From contig JAACMV010000015.1 in NCBI GenBank assembly GCA_010909725.1, positions 496,001 to 560,000 on the forward strand: a stretch of DNA of 64,000 nucleotides. The letters run 5' to 3'. The stretch comes from Picochlorum sp. 'celeri'. Lineage: Eukaryota; Chlorophyta; Trebouxiophyceae. Below are positions 20,400 through 29,746 of this stretch, piece after piece (within the stretch, counting starts at the first letter, position 1; the number at the start of each line of letters is the position of its first letter). Made by a program: the position numbers and the translations under genes. The notes under the pieces were generated by a model, which saw only the letters and a program-made list of their open reading frames with translations, was not told the DNA's origin and made no database searches.

Positions 20400-21333
20400 G
20401 GTGAGTTGCGTGTTCTATTGTCCATGTGATTGTAGAGTGCCTTGTTGACGGGTTGGGGGGACCTCGAAGATTGAACTTGTTCTCGTGGGAAGGAAATGGT
20501 GTCTATGGGATATGAGACGTTTGCTTTGGGGATAATATACTAGGTATAGGGTAGGAATGGGTGTTTGGTGGGGTGTAGAGTGGTTCGATGACGCGTGGGG
20601 TTGAATGGCACCGGAGTTGTCTTGTCACGTGGGGTGTAGTATTGGGACACGATGGGTTACCATCTAGGGTATTTATTGGAATAGAGTAGTAACAGGGATG
20701 GCGGCGTGGGGACGGACGGGTGTATTGTTCTTGTCAGTGAGGGACGGGGTGGGGGTCTTGTGCTGACCATACAACGTGGTAGCTTGGGTGGTTCGGGCTG
20801 TACAGAATGCATGGGTGAGGGTATAAGGATTCATAGGGATGGGTTTTCTTTCGTGTTTGCGAGAGATTGTTCATGGACTCGGTAGGGCGGGGTGTGGGAA
20901 TCTTGGGGAGGGGGATCATGGAGGCATCCACGCCTCTGCTGCTGGGTTGGTATAAGGACGCAGAGTGTCCATATGTGGGTGGTGTTCTATGATGTCTATA
21001 ATATGAGGAGAGAAAGACGTGAATGAGTACCGCGGGGGCGATGGAATGCGTCGCAGTGGTGTGTACGGGACATGTTGATGGGGGGGTCAAAGGGGGTGTG
21101 GTCCAGTCAATCCGCGGGAGTCAAGGGTTGACCGACGGAGATGACCGGGCAGTGGTGTAGTCAACGAGGGGTCAACTGGCATGTTGACCGCACTCTTTCT
21201 GGGTATCTTTCCACGAGTTGGATGCATGAAGACGAATATATTTTAATAATATGTTTTTATTTGTCTCCAGGAAAGAGATAGTCTTGTGGAGAAGAAGTAT
21301 ACTGCAAACACTGTGTGACTGCTACCGGCTTTG
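20400..21333 (+). promoter_or_regulatory. G-rich upstream region of the WRKY gene
   Basis: About 930 bp without a credible gene. The plus strand is strongly G/T-rich and C-poor for ~700 bp, with many runs of three or more G. The tract 20885-20914 has five G runs separated by loops of 1-6 bases, a G-quadruplex pattern; 20735-20756 is another G-run cluster. The downstream end carries the W-box cluster. Minus-strand ORF 21090-20734 is Pro/His/Ser-rich text caused by the composition. Confidence 0.5.
21085..21189. promoter_or_regulatory. Cluster of seven W-box cores (TTGACC/T)
   Basis: W-boxes are the binding sites of WRKY factors. Cores on the plus strand are at 21128-21133 and 21184-21189; on the minus strand at 21085-21090, 21105-21110, 21119-21124, 21159-21164 and 21170-21175. 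By base composition alone about 0.1 would be expected in 105 bp. The cluster lies 145-250 bp upstream of the WRKY start codon, so auto- or cross-regulation is the natural reading. Confidence 0.75.
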
Positions 21334-23568
21334 ATGGTTGAGATTGGGTGCATCACATTGGAGCCTGATTTTGCATTTTTACATACACATTCGCTTATAA
21401 AGAATACATTGATGGATATTAAACAGAAGGAGGAAGGCGAGGAGGTGCAGGATGTTGGGCATGCCTTGGTGGATGAGGGCACATGTCACGCTGTGATGGG
21501 TACTGGTGGGGCAGATGCCCCCATGAAGGAGGATTTGAAAGAAGGGGACGGCATCAAGAATGATTTGGTATCTAAAGGTGAAGAAATGCTTGCGCAGATG
21601 AGAAGTGGTGTCAAGCCTCCAGCAGAAAGCCCTGTTCTTCTTCCAATCATGAGGAATGCGTTGAGCGAGTTTTCACCCACAGGAACAAGCTTGTTGAGTA
21701 AAAGTGGTGGAGGAGATAGGTATGCTCAGTCGTATTTCACAGAAGCGCAGGCAATCATTGCTGCTCAAATAGCTGCCCGAGCAGCAGCTGATGTGGGGTT
21801 GTGTTATCCTTGGAACTTCACGCAGGGTCAGATGATGCCACCACAGGCAGGTGTGATGTCAGACGCTGACAGAAGAAGAAGTAGTAGTGTCGCAGAAAGT
21901 GATACTGCTGATGCAATAACAGCAGGAGATGGTGGGCAGCAGGTGAGTATGGCAGCAAATGATGATGGATACAACTGGAGAAAGTATGGAGAGAAGAATG
22001 TCAAGGGCAGCAAGTATCCTCGAAGTTATTACAAGTGTAGTACGCCTGGATGTACGATGAAGAAAGTAGTCGAGAGGGATCCTGTTTCAGGAATTATCTC
22101 GAATACATTGTTGAAGGGAGGTGAGCATAATCATCCTCGTCCAAATGCTGCTCGTGTCGACGTTTCTGCCTTTGTTCAGAGTGCGACACAGGCCCCCCGG
22201 TATACACATGATGATACACCCTCAAAACCGACGCAAAAGCGAAAGAGGGTGTCGATCCAGTCCAGTGGCGATGCGTCTGAGAGGCTTGATGCGACTCGGG
22301 TGATGGAACCTGAGGATTCAAAGAGGCATGGTGAACAATCCCAGGACCACACAGACCCAACGACGTCGATCACTGACAAAGTACATTCAAAAGAGGATAT
22401 GAAGGAATCGGCGGTGATGGCGTTGCAGCTGCTTGGGACTGGGTTTTCTCCTGATATCCCATCTCTTGGGCCAGGCATGTCTGGGACGCCCACAAACCTG
22501 TTGCCACTTCCTGCAACTCTGCGTTCGTCGCCTTTGATCGCAAAGACAAAGAATGGTACCAAAGCGCATACTTTATATACAGTGTATTCAAGTCCAAATC
22601 ACCAGGCTCCAAGTGATTTGCTGGATCATGGTGAAGTGAATTCTGAAGACGAGTGGGAAATGGCAGAGGAAGATTTTGGCACAGAGGATAATGAGACTGT
22701 GAACGCAGCGATTGCTGCAGCTGCTGCGTACATTTGTAGAGAACTCAAAAATCCATCTATTGATGATACAAGGATGAAGCGTGAAGATACGATGATGATG
22801 GCCGCAGAGGCTAATGAAAAGAAGGCAATGCCTAAAAAGTCCGCATCAAAGGCTCCCCGTGAAAAGAAGACTGAGAGAAAGAAACACGAGACTTCAAAGA
22901 CGGTTATTCGAACTGAGACTGATAGCGATCAAATTGAGGATGGATACAAATGGAGAAAATATGGTCAAAAGGTTGTCAAGGGAAATCCTCACCCTCGCAG
23001 TTACTACAAGTGTACCAGCACAGGCTGCAGAGTTCGCAAGCAAGTGGAACGATGCAGCGACAATGTTGGCGTTCTCATTACCACATACGAAGGAAAGCAT
23101 ACGCATGATCCGCCATTGATGAGAAATAATAATACTCAGTCGAGGGTCAAAATGCCAGGGGATCAGGGGTACATTGCTGATAAGAACCAGGTATTTTCTC
23201 CTGCGCTGGCCCCTGCATGCTTCCCCATGATGAGTCCAGCATCATTAATGGCGTCAGACTCTCCCAACACATTTGGCCATCATTTTTTGTCCGGTAGTCC
23301 TTCTATTCATCAGGATACACCGGACCATTTTCCTCGCAGTCTTGGAATCTCTTCACCAGCAGAGCAATTGCAGCTGTATTCAATACAGCAGGCAGCAGCC
23401 CAGCAGAAAATAAACGCCCATCTTGTTCAACAAGCCAAAGCATGGCAAGAAGCCCTTGCTCGCTCGCCAGCTGCTTTACAGACGTTTCAAATGCTTGCAC
23501 AGCAGCAGAAGCAAAGTCCCCGTGGGGGATCTCTTGATGTGACCCAGTCACCCAACAAGAACCAGTAG
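21334..23568 (+). CDS. Group I WRKY transcription factor (two WRKY domains)
   Basis: Intronless, 744 residues from the ATG at 21334; a later Met ([11 protein letters not shown], ~21412) could also start it. N-terminal domain: WRKYGEK at residue 215 with CSTPGC and HNH zinc ligands. C-terminal domain: WRKYGQK near 540 with CTSTGC and HTH. The first heptad has Glu in place of the usual Gln, a change that in plant WRKYs tends to lower or alter W-box affinity; the second is canonical, and in group I proteins the C-terminal domain usually does the DNA binding. Before domain 1 is an SP-containing stretch ([17 protein letters not shown]), like MAPK-target regions of plant group I members. The C-terminus is Gln/Ala/Pro-rich. 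The conserved intron of land-plant C-terminal domains is absent. Confidence 0.95.
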   Translation: MVEIGCITLEPDFAFLHTHSLIKNTLMDIKQKEEGEEVQDVGHALVDEGTCHAVMGTGGADAPMKEDLKEGDGIKNDLVSKGEEMLAQMRSGVKPPAESPVLLPIMRNALSEFSPTGTSLLSKSGGGDRYAQSYFTEAQAIIAAQIAARAAADVGLCYPWNFTQGQMMPPQAGVMSDADRRRSSSVAESDTADAITAGDGGQQVSMAANDDGYNWRKYGEKNVKGSKYPRSYYKCSTPGCTMKKVVERDPVSGIISNTLLKGGEHNHPRPNAARVDVSAFVQSATQAPRYTHDDTPSKPTQKRKRVSIQSSGDASERLDATRVMEPEDSKRHGEQSQDHTDPTTSITDKVHSKEDMKESAVMALQLLGTGFSPDIPSLGPGMSGTPTNLLPLPATLRSSPLIAKTKNGTKAHTLYTVYSSPNHQAPSDLLDHGEVNSEDEWEMAEEDFGTEDNETVNAAIAAAAAYICRELKNPSIDDTRMKREDTMMMAAEANEKKAMPKKSASKAPREKKTERKKHETSKTVIRTETDSDQIEDGYKWRKYGQKVVKGNPHPRSYYKCTSTGCRVRKQVERCSDNVGVLITTYEGKHTHDPPLMRNNNTQSRVKMPGDQGYIADKNQVFSPALAPACFPMMSPASLMASDSPNTFGHHFLSGSPSIHQDTPDHFPRSLGISSPAEQLQLYSIQQAAAQQKINAHLVQQAKAWQEALARSPAALQTFQMLAQQQKQSPRGGSLDVTQSPNKNQ

Positions 23569-23740
23569 CTGTTGCATGTCACGTTGACATGCTCACATGA
23601 ATTGATAATCGTGATGTAATTGAAATACGTAAGAATCAGAATGCAGAGGTATCCTTTCTTCTGTATGATGTGATCCATCCAGCAACCGCTATGTTCTTTC
23701 TTTTTGACATTGGCGAGTGCCATTAATGCCTTGCACATGT

Positions 23741-23780
23741 TGAGAGACATCTCTCATCAACCATCGATGGTTGATCAACC
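23741..23780. promoter_or_regulatory. Nested palindromes upstream of the VIR3-like gene
   Basis: Three overlapping or adjacent palindromes: TGAGAGA-CA-TCTCTCA (23741-23756), the perfect 20-mer ATCAACCATCGATGGTTGAT (23756-23775) and GGTTGATCAACC (23769-23780). Together they place three copies of ATCAACC in alternating orientation. The site is ~85-120 bp upstream of the VIR3-like ATG, where a dimeric activator or repressor could bind. It could also form a hairpin in the leader. Confidence 0.55.
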
Positions 23781-23862
23781 ACACATAGACGTCGACCATA
23801 GAATACCCCCCGACTTCACCCACATTCCCATTAAAAATATTTTATTTCTTCATAGATTGACA

Positions 23863-24873
23863 ATGATGCCGCTAACGATGGATCTGGGCATGAAAACGAG
23901 CACTCGCGGAATATCTCTGCTGCACCAGCGCAAGGCCTGTTCTGTTCGAAAGACCGGCGCAAGGTTGAACATTCAGCCATCGGCCACCCAAGGAGACTAT
24001 AAAATACTAGAAGATGCTCTTGATGACTACAAGAGCGCCCCTCCATCGGTCAAGTATGAGATCACAGGGGATATCAAGGCTGCTTGTGAGACTTTGAAAG
24101 AGAACAATGTACTCGTGAAATGGGGTATAGAGACGACAGATTTACCAGAGAGACGGCCAGTTTCTATTGGAGAGTTACGATTGATGGGAGTAAAAGATCC
24201 AGAGTCAATAGCAAGGATCTCAGTGAGAAATGATGCTGCCTTCCTCCTGTCTGTTGTGGGAACGTCTTCTGTTCTTGCGGTTGTCCTCGGCCAGCTTCCT
24301 GGAGATTGGGGATTTTGGGGAGCATATTTGACTGGAGGAATCAGTATTGCTGTTTTGGCCATCGGATCGACGAGTCCTGGTGTGTTGCAGTGGGCCATTG
24401 ACTCCTTCTCCAAGATTTTCCCAGACTACAAGGAAAGAGTCGTGAAGCACGAGGCTGCCCATATACTCACTGCCCACGTGCTTGGTGTTCCAGTAGCAGG
24501 ATATTCACTGATGCTTGGCAAAGAGCACACTGATCTCGCCGAAGCTGCATTGCAAAAGAGGTTGGTGGAGAAGCAGTTGGAAGCATCAGAGGTTGACAGA
24601 CTGTCCATCATTGCCATGGCTGGGGCGACAGCAGAGGCCATGAATTACGACGATGTGATGGGTCAGAATGCAGATATGCTTGATTTGCAACGAATCATGT
24701 GGAGATCAACGAGCAAGATGAGCGACTCGCAGCAGCAAAACCAAACTCGTTGGGCTGCATACCAGGCCGCTGCCATTCTGAGAAAGTACAAAACAGAGTA
24801 TGGCGCACTTGTAGAAGCAATGAAGTCCGGAGCTCCTGTGAATGAATGTATCAAGGCGATTGAAAATGCTTAA
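23863..24873 (+). CDS. VIR3-like plastid M41-related membrane protein
   Basis: Single exon, 336 residues from the ATG at 23863 (MMPLTMDLGMKTS); the frame is open further upstream but that text overlaps the palindromic promoter. After a basic presequence comes a domain with two hydrophobic segments (AAFLLSVVGTSSVLAVVLG and the following ISIAVLAIG). HEAAHILTAHVLGVPVAGYS is an HExxH site in the setting of FtsH-type (M41) peptidases, where HEAGH is usual, and IAMAGATAEAMNYDD resembles the M41 stretch that carries the third metal ligand. There is no AAA+ ATPase domain. Plant relatives (VIRESCENT3 and At5g27290-type proteins) are chloroplast proteins needed for leaf greening. HExxH is intact, so activity is possible but unproven. 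Confidence 0.75.
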   Translation: MMPLTMDLGMKTSTRGISLLHQRKACSVRKTGARLNIQPSATQGDYKILEDALDDYKSAPPSVKYEITGDIKAACETLKENNVLVKWGIETTDLPERRPVSIGELRLMGVKDPESIARISVRNDAAFLLSVVGTSSVLAVVLGQLPGDWGFWGAYLTGGISIAVLAIGSTSPGVLQWAIDSFSKIFPDYKERVVKHEAAHILTAHVLGVPVAGYSLMLGKEHTDLAEAALQKRLVEKQLEASEVDRLSIIAMAGATAEAMNYDDVMGQNADMLDLQRIMWRSTSKMSDSQQQNQTRWAAYQAAAILRKYKTEYGALVEAMKSGAPVNECIKAIENA

Positions 24874-24975
24874 AATAGACTAAATATATAAGACAGTGAT
24901 TTTGAGGACACATTACATGCACACTGGTACAATTGAGCACAGACAACTGCCACATATTCCGTCTCATCAACAATT

Positions 24976-25884
24976 CTACTCACCGGATTTGGCTTTTTCC
25001 CTTTTGATGATTGCATGCGCGACGTTGAAAATCCCCTTTGTAGGCTCTCCACACACAAAGCACTTTCCAGTCTTGGCATTCTCCTTCAGAGCACATTGCT
25101 CACAAAAGTAATGCCCACACTTGGTCACCACAGGATCCTGACATTTCTCCCAAGGCTCTCGGCAGATGAAGCATGCAAAAGGTAAGTCATCATCGCTCTC
25201 CTCGTCGCTCTCTTCATCATTGTCAACCCATCCCTGTCGCTCCCTCTCTTTTCTGGCCTTCTGTTCCTCCTCCCAATCTCTATCTAACTGCCATCCAGCT
25301 TTATAATCACCTCTATCATGCAAAAATTTACAAGAATCGCCAAACCCGCAGTAACCAGTTTCTTTATAATCCTTACATACATCTGGCTGATAGTCTACCA
25401 ACACTGACATTCTAAAGTTTGCCGAGGGCTTTTTAGGCCCATGCGATCCCCCTCGCTCATCTTCCCGTCGAAACCCTTCCCGATAATCCTTGTATCCTTT
25501 CATCCCTTTATATGTCGTACCATCTCCTGTGGCATCCTTGTCACTTCCCTGGTCCCTGCCTGCCCCTCGCTCCCCCTCATTCGGCATATCCAACACACGC
25601 GTCGCGTCATTCACCAAATAATCATGCCTCGCATCCATCCCTGAACTCTCAAACGCCATGCCTGATAGATGCTCTGGGTCCTGCTTCCTCCGTGTCGAAA
25701 ATGCCATGGCATTCTTGTCCCCCAACTGCTTCTTTCCTTTACTAGCCACTGCTGTCGCCAAGGCATGCTCTTCCCCTTCACTCTCCGACGACGACGAAGA
25801 TAGTTTTCTCTTCTTCCGAAGATTCCGCTTCCGGGGCTGTGTCCTCGTCGTTCCGTCCTCTTCTTTACCCTGCGAAACTGCCAT
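24976..25884 (-). CDS. RNF113A: RNF113/CWC24 splicing factor and E3 ligase
   Basis: Single exon, 302 residues. Order: a basic/serine-rich N-terminus ([22 protein letters not shown]), a CCCH zinc finger ([18 protein letters not shown], then KFLH), an acidic linker, and a RING finger ([19 protein letters not shown], then GHYFCEQC and CFVC). This pairing is specific to RNF113/Cwc24, which joins the activated spliceosome and, in animals, ubiquitinates targets in DNA-alkylation repair. It converges on the VIR3-like gene (102 bp between stops). The stop lies within a GTGAG context, so a further 3' exon is conceivable but not needed. Confidence 0.93.
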   Translation of the reverse strand: MAVSQGKEEDGTTRTQPRKRNLRKKRKLSSSSSESEGEEHALATAVASKGKKQLGDKNAMAFSTRRKQDPEHLSGMAFESSGMDARHDYLVNDATRVLDMPNEGERGAGRDQGSDKDATGDGTTYKGMKGYKDYREGFRREDERGGSHGPKKPSANFRMSVLVDYQPDVCKDYKETGYCGFGDSCKFLHDRGDYKAGWQLDRDWEEEQKARKERERQGWVDNDEESDEESDDDLPFACFICREPWEKCQDPVVTKCGHYFCEQCALKENAKTGKCFVCGEPTKGIFNVAHAIIKREKAKSGE

Positions 25885-26130
25885 GCCTTGAACTATACAT
25901 CCATACGAGACCGCTTATAGCCCCAACACTACCCTTTATCAGTGTATACTGTTTAATTGAGGTTTTGTTTCGCTTCAGACGGAGCATGTGTGAGTTATTG
26001 AGTGAAAATTGCATGCAAAATATTTCCTTATTTGAATAGTCAGAATTCGAGAAGAATTCTTCTCCAAAGCTGTCACGTGCCCTCATCCACATTTTACTAT
26101 TATTACTGTTGTAAAATTTATTAGCTCACC

Positions 26131-27153
26131 ATGAGCCGCTGGAGGGATACCAATCTGCTGAGTCTGCTGCGTCGACTTGTTTCAGAACAACCTGCTGTGG
26201 TCCAAGAGCAACGACGTTGCTTTTCCATTGTCGCACACCATCAATCATCGTCCAAAACGACAGATCGACAATGCATTAGTTCATTCATCACACGCTCACA
26301 GCATAGAGGGAAGGGTTCACCAGCGTCAGCTGGCTTTCGATGGAGCTCAACAACACCAAGAGCAGCTGGGTCAGGTCCATCATCAACTGTACGTGTCAAC
26401 CATGACGATGCGGGTTTTTTTGGTATATAATGGCACCTCATACTGAACAAATGTATGCCTTATCAATCTTTTATGCAGCCAGTTTCATATAAAAGCCTGG
26501 GACTGACTGTGGTGACTGGTGCTGGGCTCTGGTGGTATTATGATTCTATGCAGCGGGACAAGATGAGCAAAGTGGCAGAACAAGGAGCCCGCACATCTGT
26601 TGCTGCAGGAAAGGCGGCTATTGGAGGCGATTTCCAGCTGACAGATGATCAGGGGAAACCATTTCATAGCGATGCGTTGAAGGGGGCGTTTAGTCTGTTG
26701 TATTTTGGGTTTACGCATTGCCCAGATGTGTGCCCAGATGAATTGGAAAAGATTGCAGCTGCCATTGACATCATCGATGCCAAGGCTCCGAAAGATATGG
26801 GGTTAATCAAACCTGTATTTATTACTCTAGATCCAGAGAGAGATGGTGTCGAACAGATAAAACACTATGTGAAAGAGTTCCATCCACGCATGATTGGGTT
26901 GACTGGGTCCATGGAGGATGTGACCAAGGTGACAAAGGCATACAGGGTGTACTTTACCAAAGCGGGCGTTGGAGAAATGACTGGAACATCGACAGAGCAG
27001 GATGAGTCGGATTATTTGATTGATCACTCCATCATCACTTACCTGTTGGATCCAAACGGTACGTTTGTTACATTTTATGGCAAAAACTATACTGCAGAGG
27101 AGATGGCAGCAAGCATCCTAGACCTGATGCGTGCATGGAAGAAGGAATCATAA
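26131..27153 (+). CDS. SCO1: Cytochrome c oxidase assembly protein SCO1 (2 exons)
   Basis: Copper chaperone that delivers Cu to the CuA site of COX2 in the mitochondrial inner membrane. Exon 1 26131-26388 and exon 2 26479-27153 join in phase 0 (90-bp intron, GTACG...TGCAG), giving 310 residues. Exon 1 encodes an arginine-rich presequence and Ser-rich linker. Exon 2 begins with one membrane span (SLGLTVVTGAGLWWYY), then the thioredoxin-like domain with copper ligands CPDVC in FGFTHCPDVCPDEL and the histidine of DHSIITYLLDPNG. Its stop codon is only 7 bp from that of the converging DNAJC9 gene. Confidence 0.95.
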
Positions 27154-27160
27154 TGGTACA

Positions 27161-28006
27161 TCATGTCTTCTTTTGCTTCTTCTCCAATCGCGCTCTTGCT
27201 TGTAAAAATGCTTCGTCGGATGCCAATGGATCATCCTCTGGCATCACACCACACCCATATTTCTGTGCCAGAGCATCCAATCCACTCGTCTGTCTGGTCG
27301 TTGCCAATTGACGCGCTCGTATTGCTTCCTCCAACGATGACATCCCAGCTTCTTTTCTCTTATTCTGTTTCTTTTTCTTCTTCTTTGCTCCCTTTGTAGA
27401 ACGAGCAAGTGCCTTTTTCCATCGCTCATATGCCTCAAAACACGTCTGCACCCTCCCATCTTCTAATGCTGAATCAATGTACCCTTGAAACCGGAGTGAA
27501 TCAACCTCTGGGTCGCTCAGCATCACATGATCAAACACCTTTTGCATATTTCCTTCAAATTCGTCATAATAACTCAGCACATCGTTCATTTCTTCCTCAG
27601 ATTCTTGATACTTTTCTCTAAAATCCTCAATAGCATCTACAGTCACCTCTCTAAACTTTGCCTTGTAATACTCATACAGGCTCTCAAAGTTCTTCTCAGA
27701 TAACACTCCATCCTCATCTTCAAATTGACCAGTCTGGTCGTATATCCGTCTCTTTTCTGGGTCACTCAAGACACTGTAAATCTTTTGAAGACTTTGAAAA
27801 CGTTCAGTTGCACGACTGTCGCCAGCATTCCGATCAGGGTGGACTTTAATTGCCATTTTAAAATATGATTTACGTATTTCATGCTCTGTGGCAGTTGAGG
27901 TGAGACCTAATGCTTCATAGAGTGTCGGTTTGTTCGTTGAGCCATCTGAACGACCGACTGCGTCCAATAACGCATCATGCTGATTTTCCTCTCTCGAGGC
28001 AGTCAT
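27161..28006 (-). CDS. DNAJC9: DNAJC9-like J-domain histone chaperone
   Basis: Single exon, 281 residues. The J domain (about residues 28-95) begins TLYEALGLTSTATEHEIRKS with the catalytic HPD in KVHPDRNAG, which stimulates Hsp70 ATPase. The following region (ESLYEYYKAKFREVTVDAIE, then FREKYQESEEEMNDVLSYYD) is the helical histone H3-H4 binding part of DNAJC9, not found in ordinary type III J proteins. A lysine run (KGAKKKKKKQNKRK) should act as a nuclear signal. Confidence 0.9.
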   Translation of the reverse strand: MTASREENQHDALLDAVGRSDGSTNKPTLYEALGLTSTATEHEIRKSYFKMAIKVHPDRNAGDSRATERFQSLQKIYSVLSDPEKRRIYDQTGQFEDEDGVLSEKNFESLYEYYKAKFREVTVDAIEDFREKYQESEEEMNDVLSYYDEFEGNMQKVFDHVMLSDPEVDSLRFQGYIDSALEDGRVQTCFEAYERWKKALARSTKGAKKKKKKQNKRKEAGMSSLEEAIRARQLATTRQTSGLDALAQKYGCGVMPEDDPLASDEAFLQARARLEKKQKKT

Positions 28007-28054
28007 TATTCATATACAAAAATAATAAATAACTCAGAGATCTGCCATCAGTAA

Positions 28055-29656
28055 TTATGACGACATGCCTAGACGTTTTCTACAATGTTTCAATCTTCCA
28101 TCCCAGACTGGCATGGCACAGGGACACCCAGGATCTGCATCACAGGTGGAAGGTGAGCAGTCTGGGAAGCCAATGGATCCTATAGATACGGCTTCAAACA
28201 CGGTTAGTTTGGTTTCATTGCCAGACATTGGCTCTGGAACAGAGAAATATGAGCTCAGTCCAGGAATCGTAATGTCAACCACCGTGTGTGGTATATCTAG
28301 GGCGGTGAGATTGGACATCTGACCAGTTTCCATGTCATAGCAGTCTGTCACTACCTGTTGGCCCGAGCCTGTCGAGTTGAGGCCTGCTGTGATGGAATGC
28401 ATCCCATCCTGTAAGAAAATACTACCTTGTGGTCCAAGGAGGATGGAATTATTCTCAATCTTCATACCATCGCTAGCGACGAGCTGTAATTGTGGCAATC
28501 CTGGAGGAGGCATGTTCTGGAAAGGATACGAGAGCTGAAAGTTTCCTCCTGCAGGAATCGTGACGTTTGCTGGGTCCTTCATCCATTCGTTGAAACGCGA
28601 TGTGGCAACCTTTTTTGCAAAGTCTGCACAAATCTCAACCGCTACAAGAATGTCATTTACAAAAAGCATACTGTCATACACAAGAGTGTATCCTTTAGAC
28701 TCCAGCCATCCTTCCACCTCACTCCAATCCGAGTTATTGTATGTAATCTGTGTTATGTTTGTACTCACATCGAAAGGATTCCTGTCAGATGTCAAGAAAT
28801 CAAGAACACTGACGTACGTCTTTGGCACTATAAAGTCCATCCCAGTAGATACTGTTTCTATGGGAGACGCCCCACCTTTGAATACTGGCGCGAAATTGAG
28901 CCATCCAAACTGATACCCCCCAGTGTTGTTGATGCTCTCCTGGGAAACCAATCCACTCGTGTCCGGCTCCATCCCTACGATAGTTCCAAACACAAATAAC
29001 CAGTCTTCATATGATGAATTCTGAGAAATACGCCTGAGCCCCCGCCCAATCTCATGTATTGCATTGAATTCCGCACTGGACCCGACGGGAAAAATGCTGG
29101 AAAAATTGTATGCTCCGTATGGACCTCTGAAGAAGAATTCTGGAGCGATGAAAACTTTCAACACATCACTCGATGTATCACCATATGTATATGCCTCAGC
29201 AACAGCCTTTTCCATGACATCTAGCCGCCCGAGAACATCAGTTTCCAGATTAACAGGGCCAGTGTAGCACCGAATGCCACCCATCCCATATTTCTCATCC
29301 TCGGAGAAAAACTGCTTCAGGTCAAGGTCAGAGAATTCAGTATAGGTCCCTGGATTCTTCCCTTTACACTTTGGATTCACCAGTAGACATTCTGACACGT
29401 AATCAGTTCGGAGGACTGTCGACAGGAGTGAAGAAATAGTGGTCGACTCGGACATTTCCGATACGGCGTCAAGTAACTCCTCCCTGCACTCTGTGCTTTT
29501 AAAATAAGGTTTTAATAACCATATTTCCTCATCTGTCGACACCCCAAACCCTATAAATTGGACCGAGTTGTACTTGCTTTGCAGTGACCCGCGCTGCGCA
29601 CCCACAACACAGGCCTCGAGTAGTAGAACAAGGATTGAAAACTCTAGAACACGCAT
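28055..29656 (-). CDS. Secreted nitrilase-superfamily-like protein (tentative)
   Basis: Single exon, 533 residues. It opens with a signal peptide (MRVLEFSILVLLLEACVVGA) and carries many N-x-S/T sites, so it is probably secreted or lumenal. The residues that could form a carbon-nitrogen hydrolase Glu-Lys-Cys triad appear in order and context: Glu173 in FIAPEFFFRGPYG, Lys279 in DFIVPKTYVS and Cys343 in VAVEICADFAKK. The beta-strand text around them (WLFVFGTIVG, LVYDSMLFVN) also fits the alpha-beta-beta-alpha sandwich. The rest, including a cysteine cluster near the C-terminus (DCSPSTCDADPGCPC), matches nothing I know. Function unknown; an extracellular amidase is a guess from the triad. Confidence 0.55.
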   Translation of the reverse strand: MRVLEFSILVLLLEACVVGAQRGSLQSKYNSVQFIGFGVSTDEEIWLLKPYFKSTECREELLDAVSEMSESTTISSLLSTVLRTDYVSECLLVNPKCKGKNPGTYTEFSDLDLKQFFSEDEKYGMGGIRCYTGPVNLETDVLGRLDVMEKAVAEAYTYGDTSSDVLKVFIAPEFFFRGPYGAYNFSSIFPVGSSAEFNAIHEIGRGLRRISQNSSYEDWLFVFGTIVGMEPDTSGLVSQESINNTGGYQFGWLNFAPVFKGGASPIETVSTGMDFIVPKTYVSVLDFLTSDRNPFDVSTNITQITYNNSDWSEVEGWLESKGYTLVYDSMLFVNDILVAVEICADFAKKVATSRFNEWMKDPANVTIPAGGNFQLSYPFQNMPPPGLPQLQLVASDGMKIENNSILLGPQGSIFLQDGMHSITAGLNSTGSGQQVVTDCYDMETGQMSNLTALDIPHTVVDITIPGLSSYFSVPEPMSGNETKLTVFEAVSIGSIGFPDCSPSTCDADPGCPCAMPVWDGRLKHCRKRLGMSS

Positions 29657-29746
29657 GCCATGATTTTTTTAATAACTGCTTTTACATCAGTTTAATGTGA
29701 AAAGATTGAGATACGGTATGGGGCAATGGTTCCTGGTTGTACCGTA

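Noticed and set aside
20734..21090. Minus-strand ORF rich in Pro, His, Ser and Tyr in the WRKY upstream region
   Set aside because: A consequence of the G-rich plus strand (C-rich complement); no domain and no splice sites.
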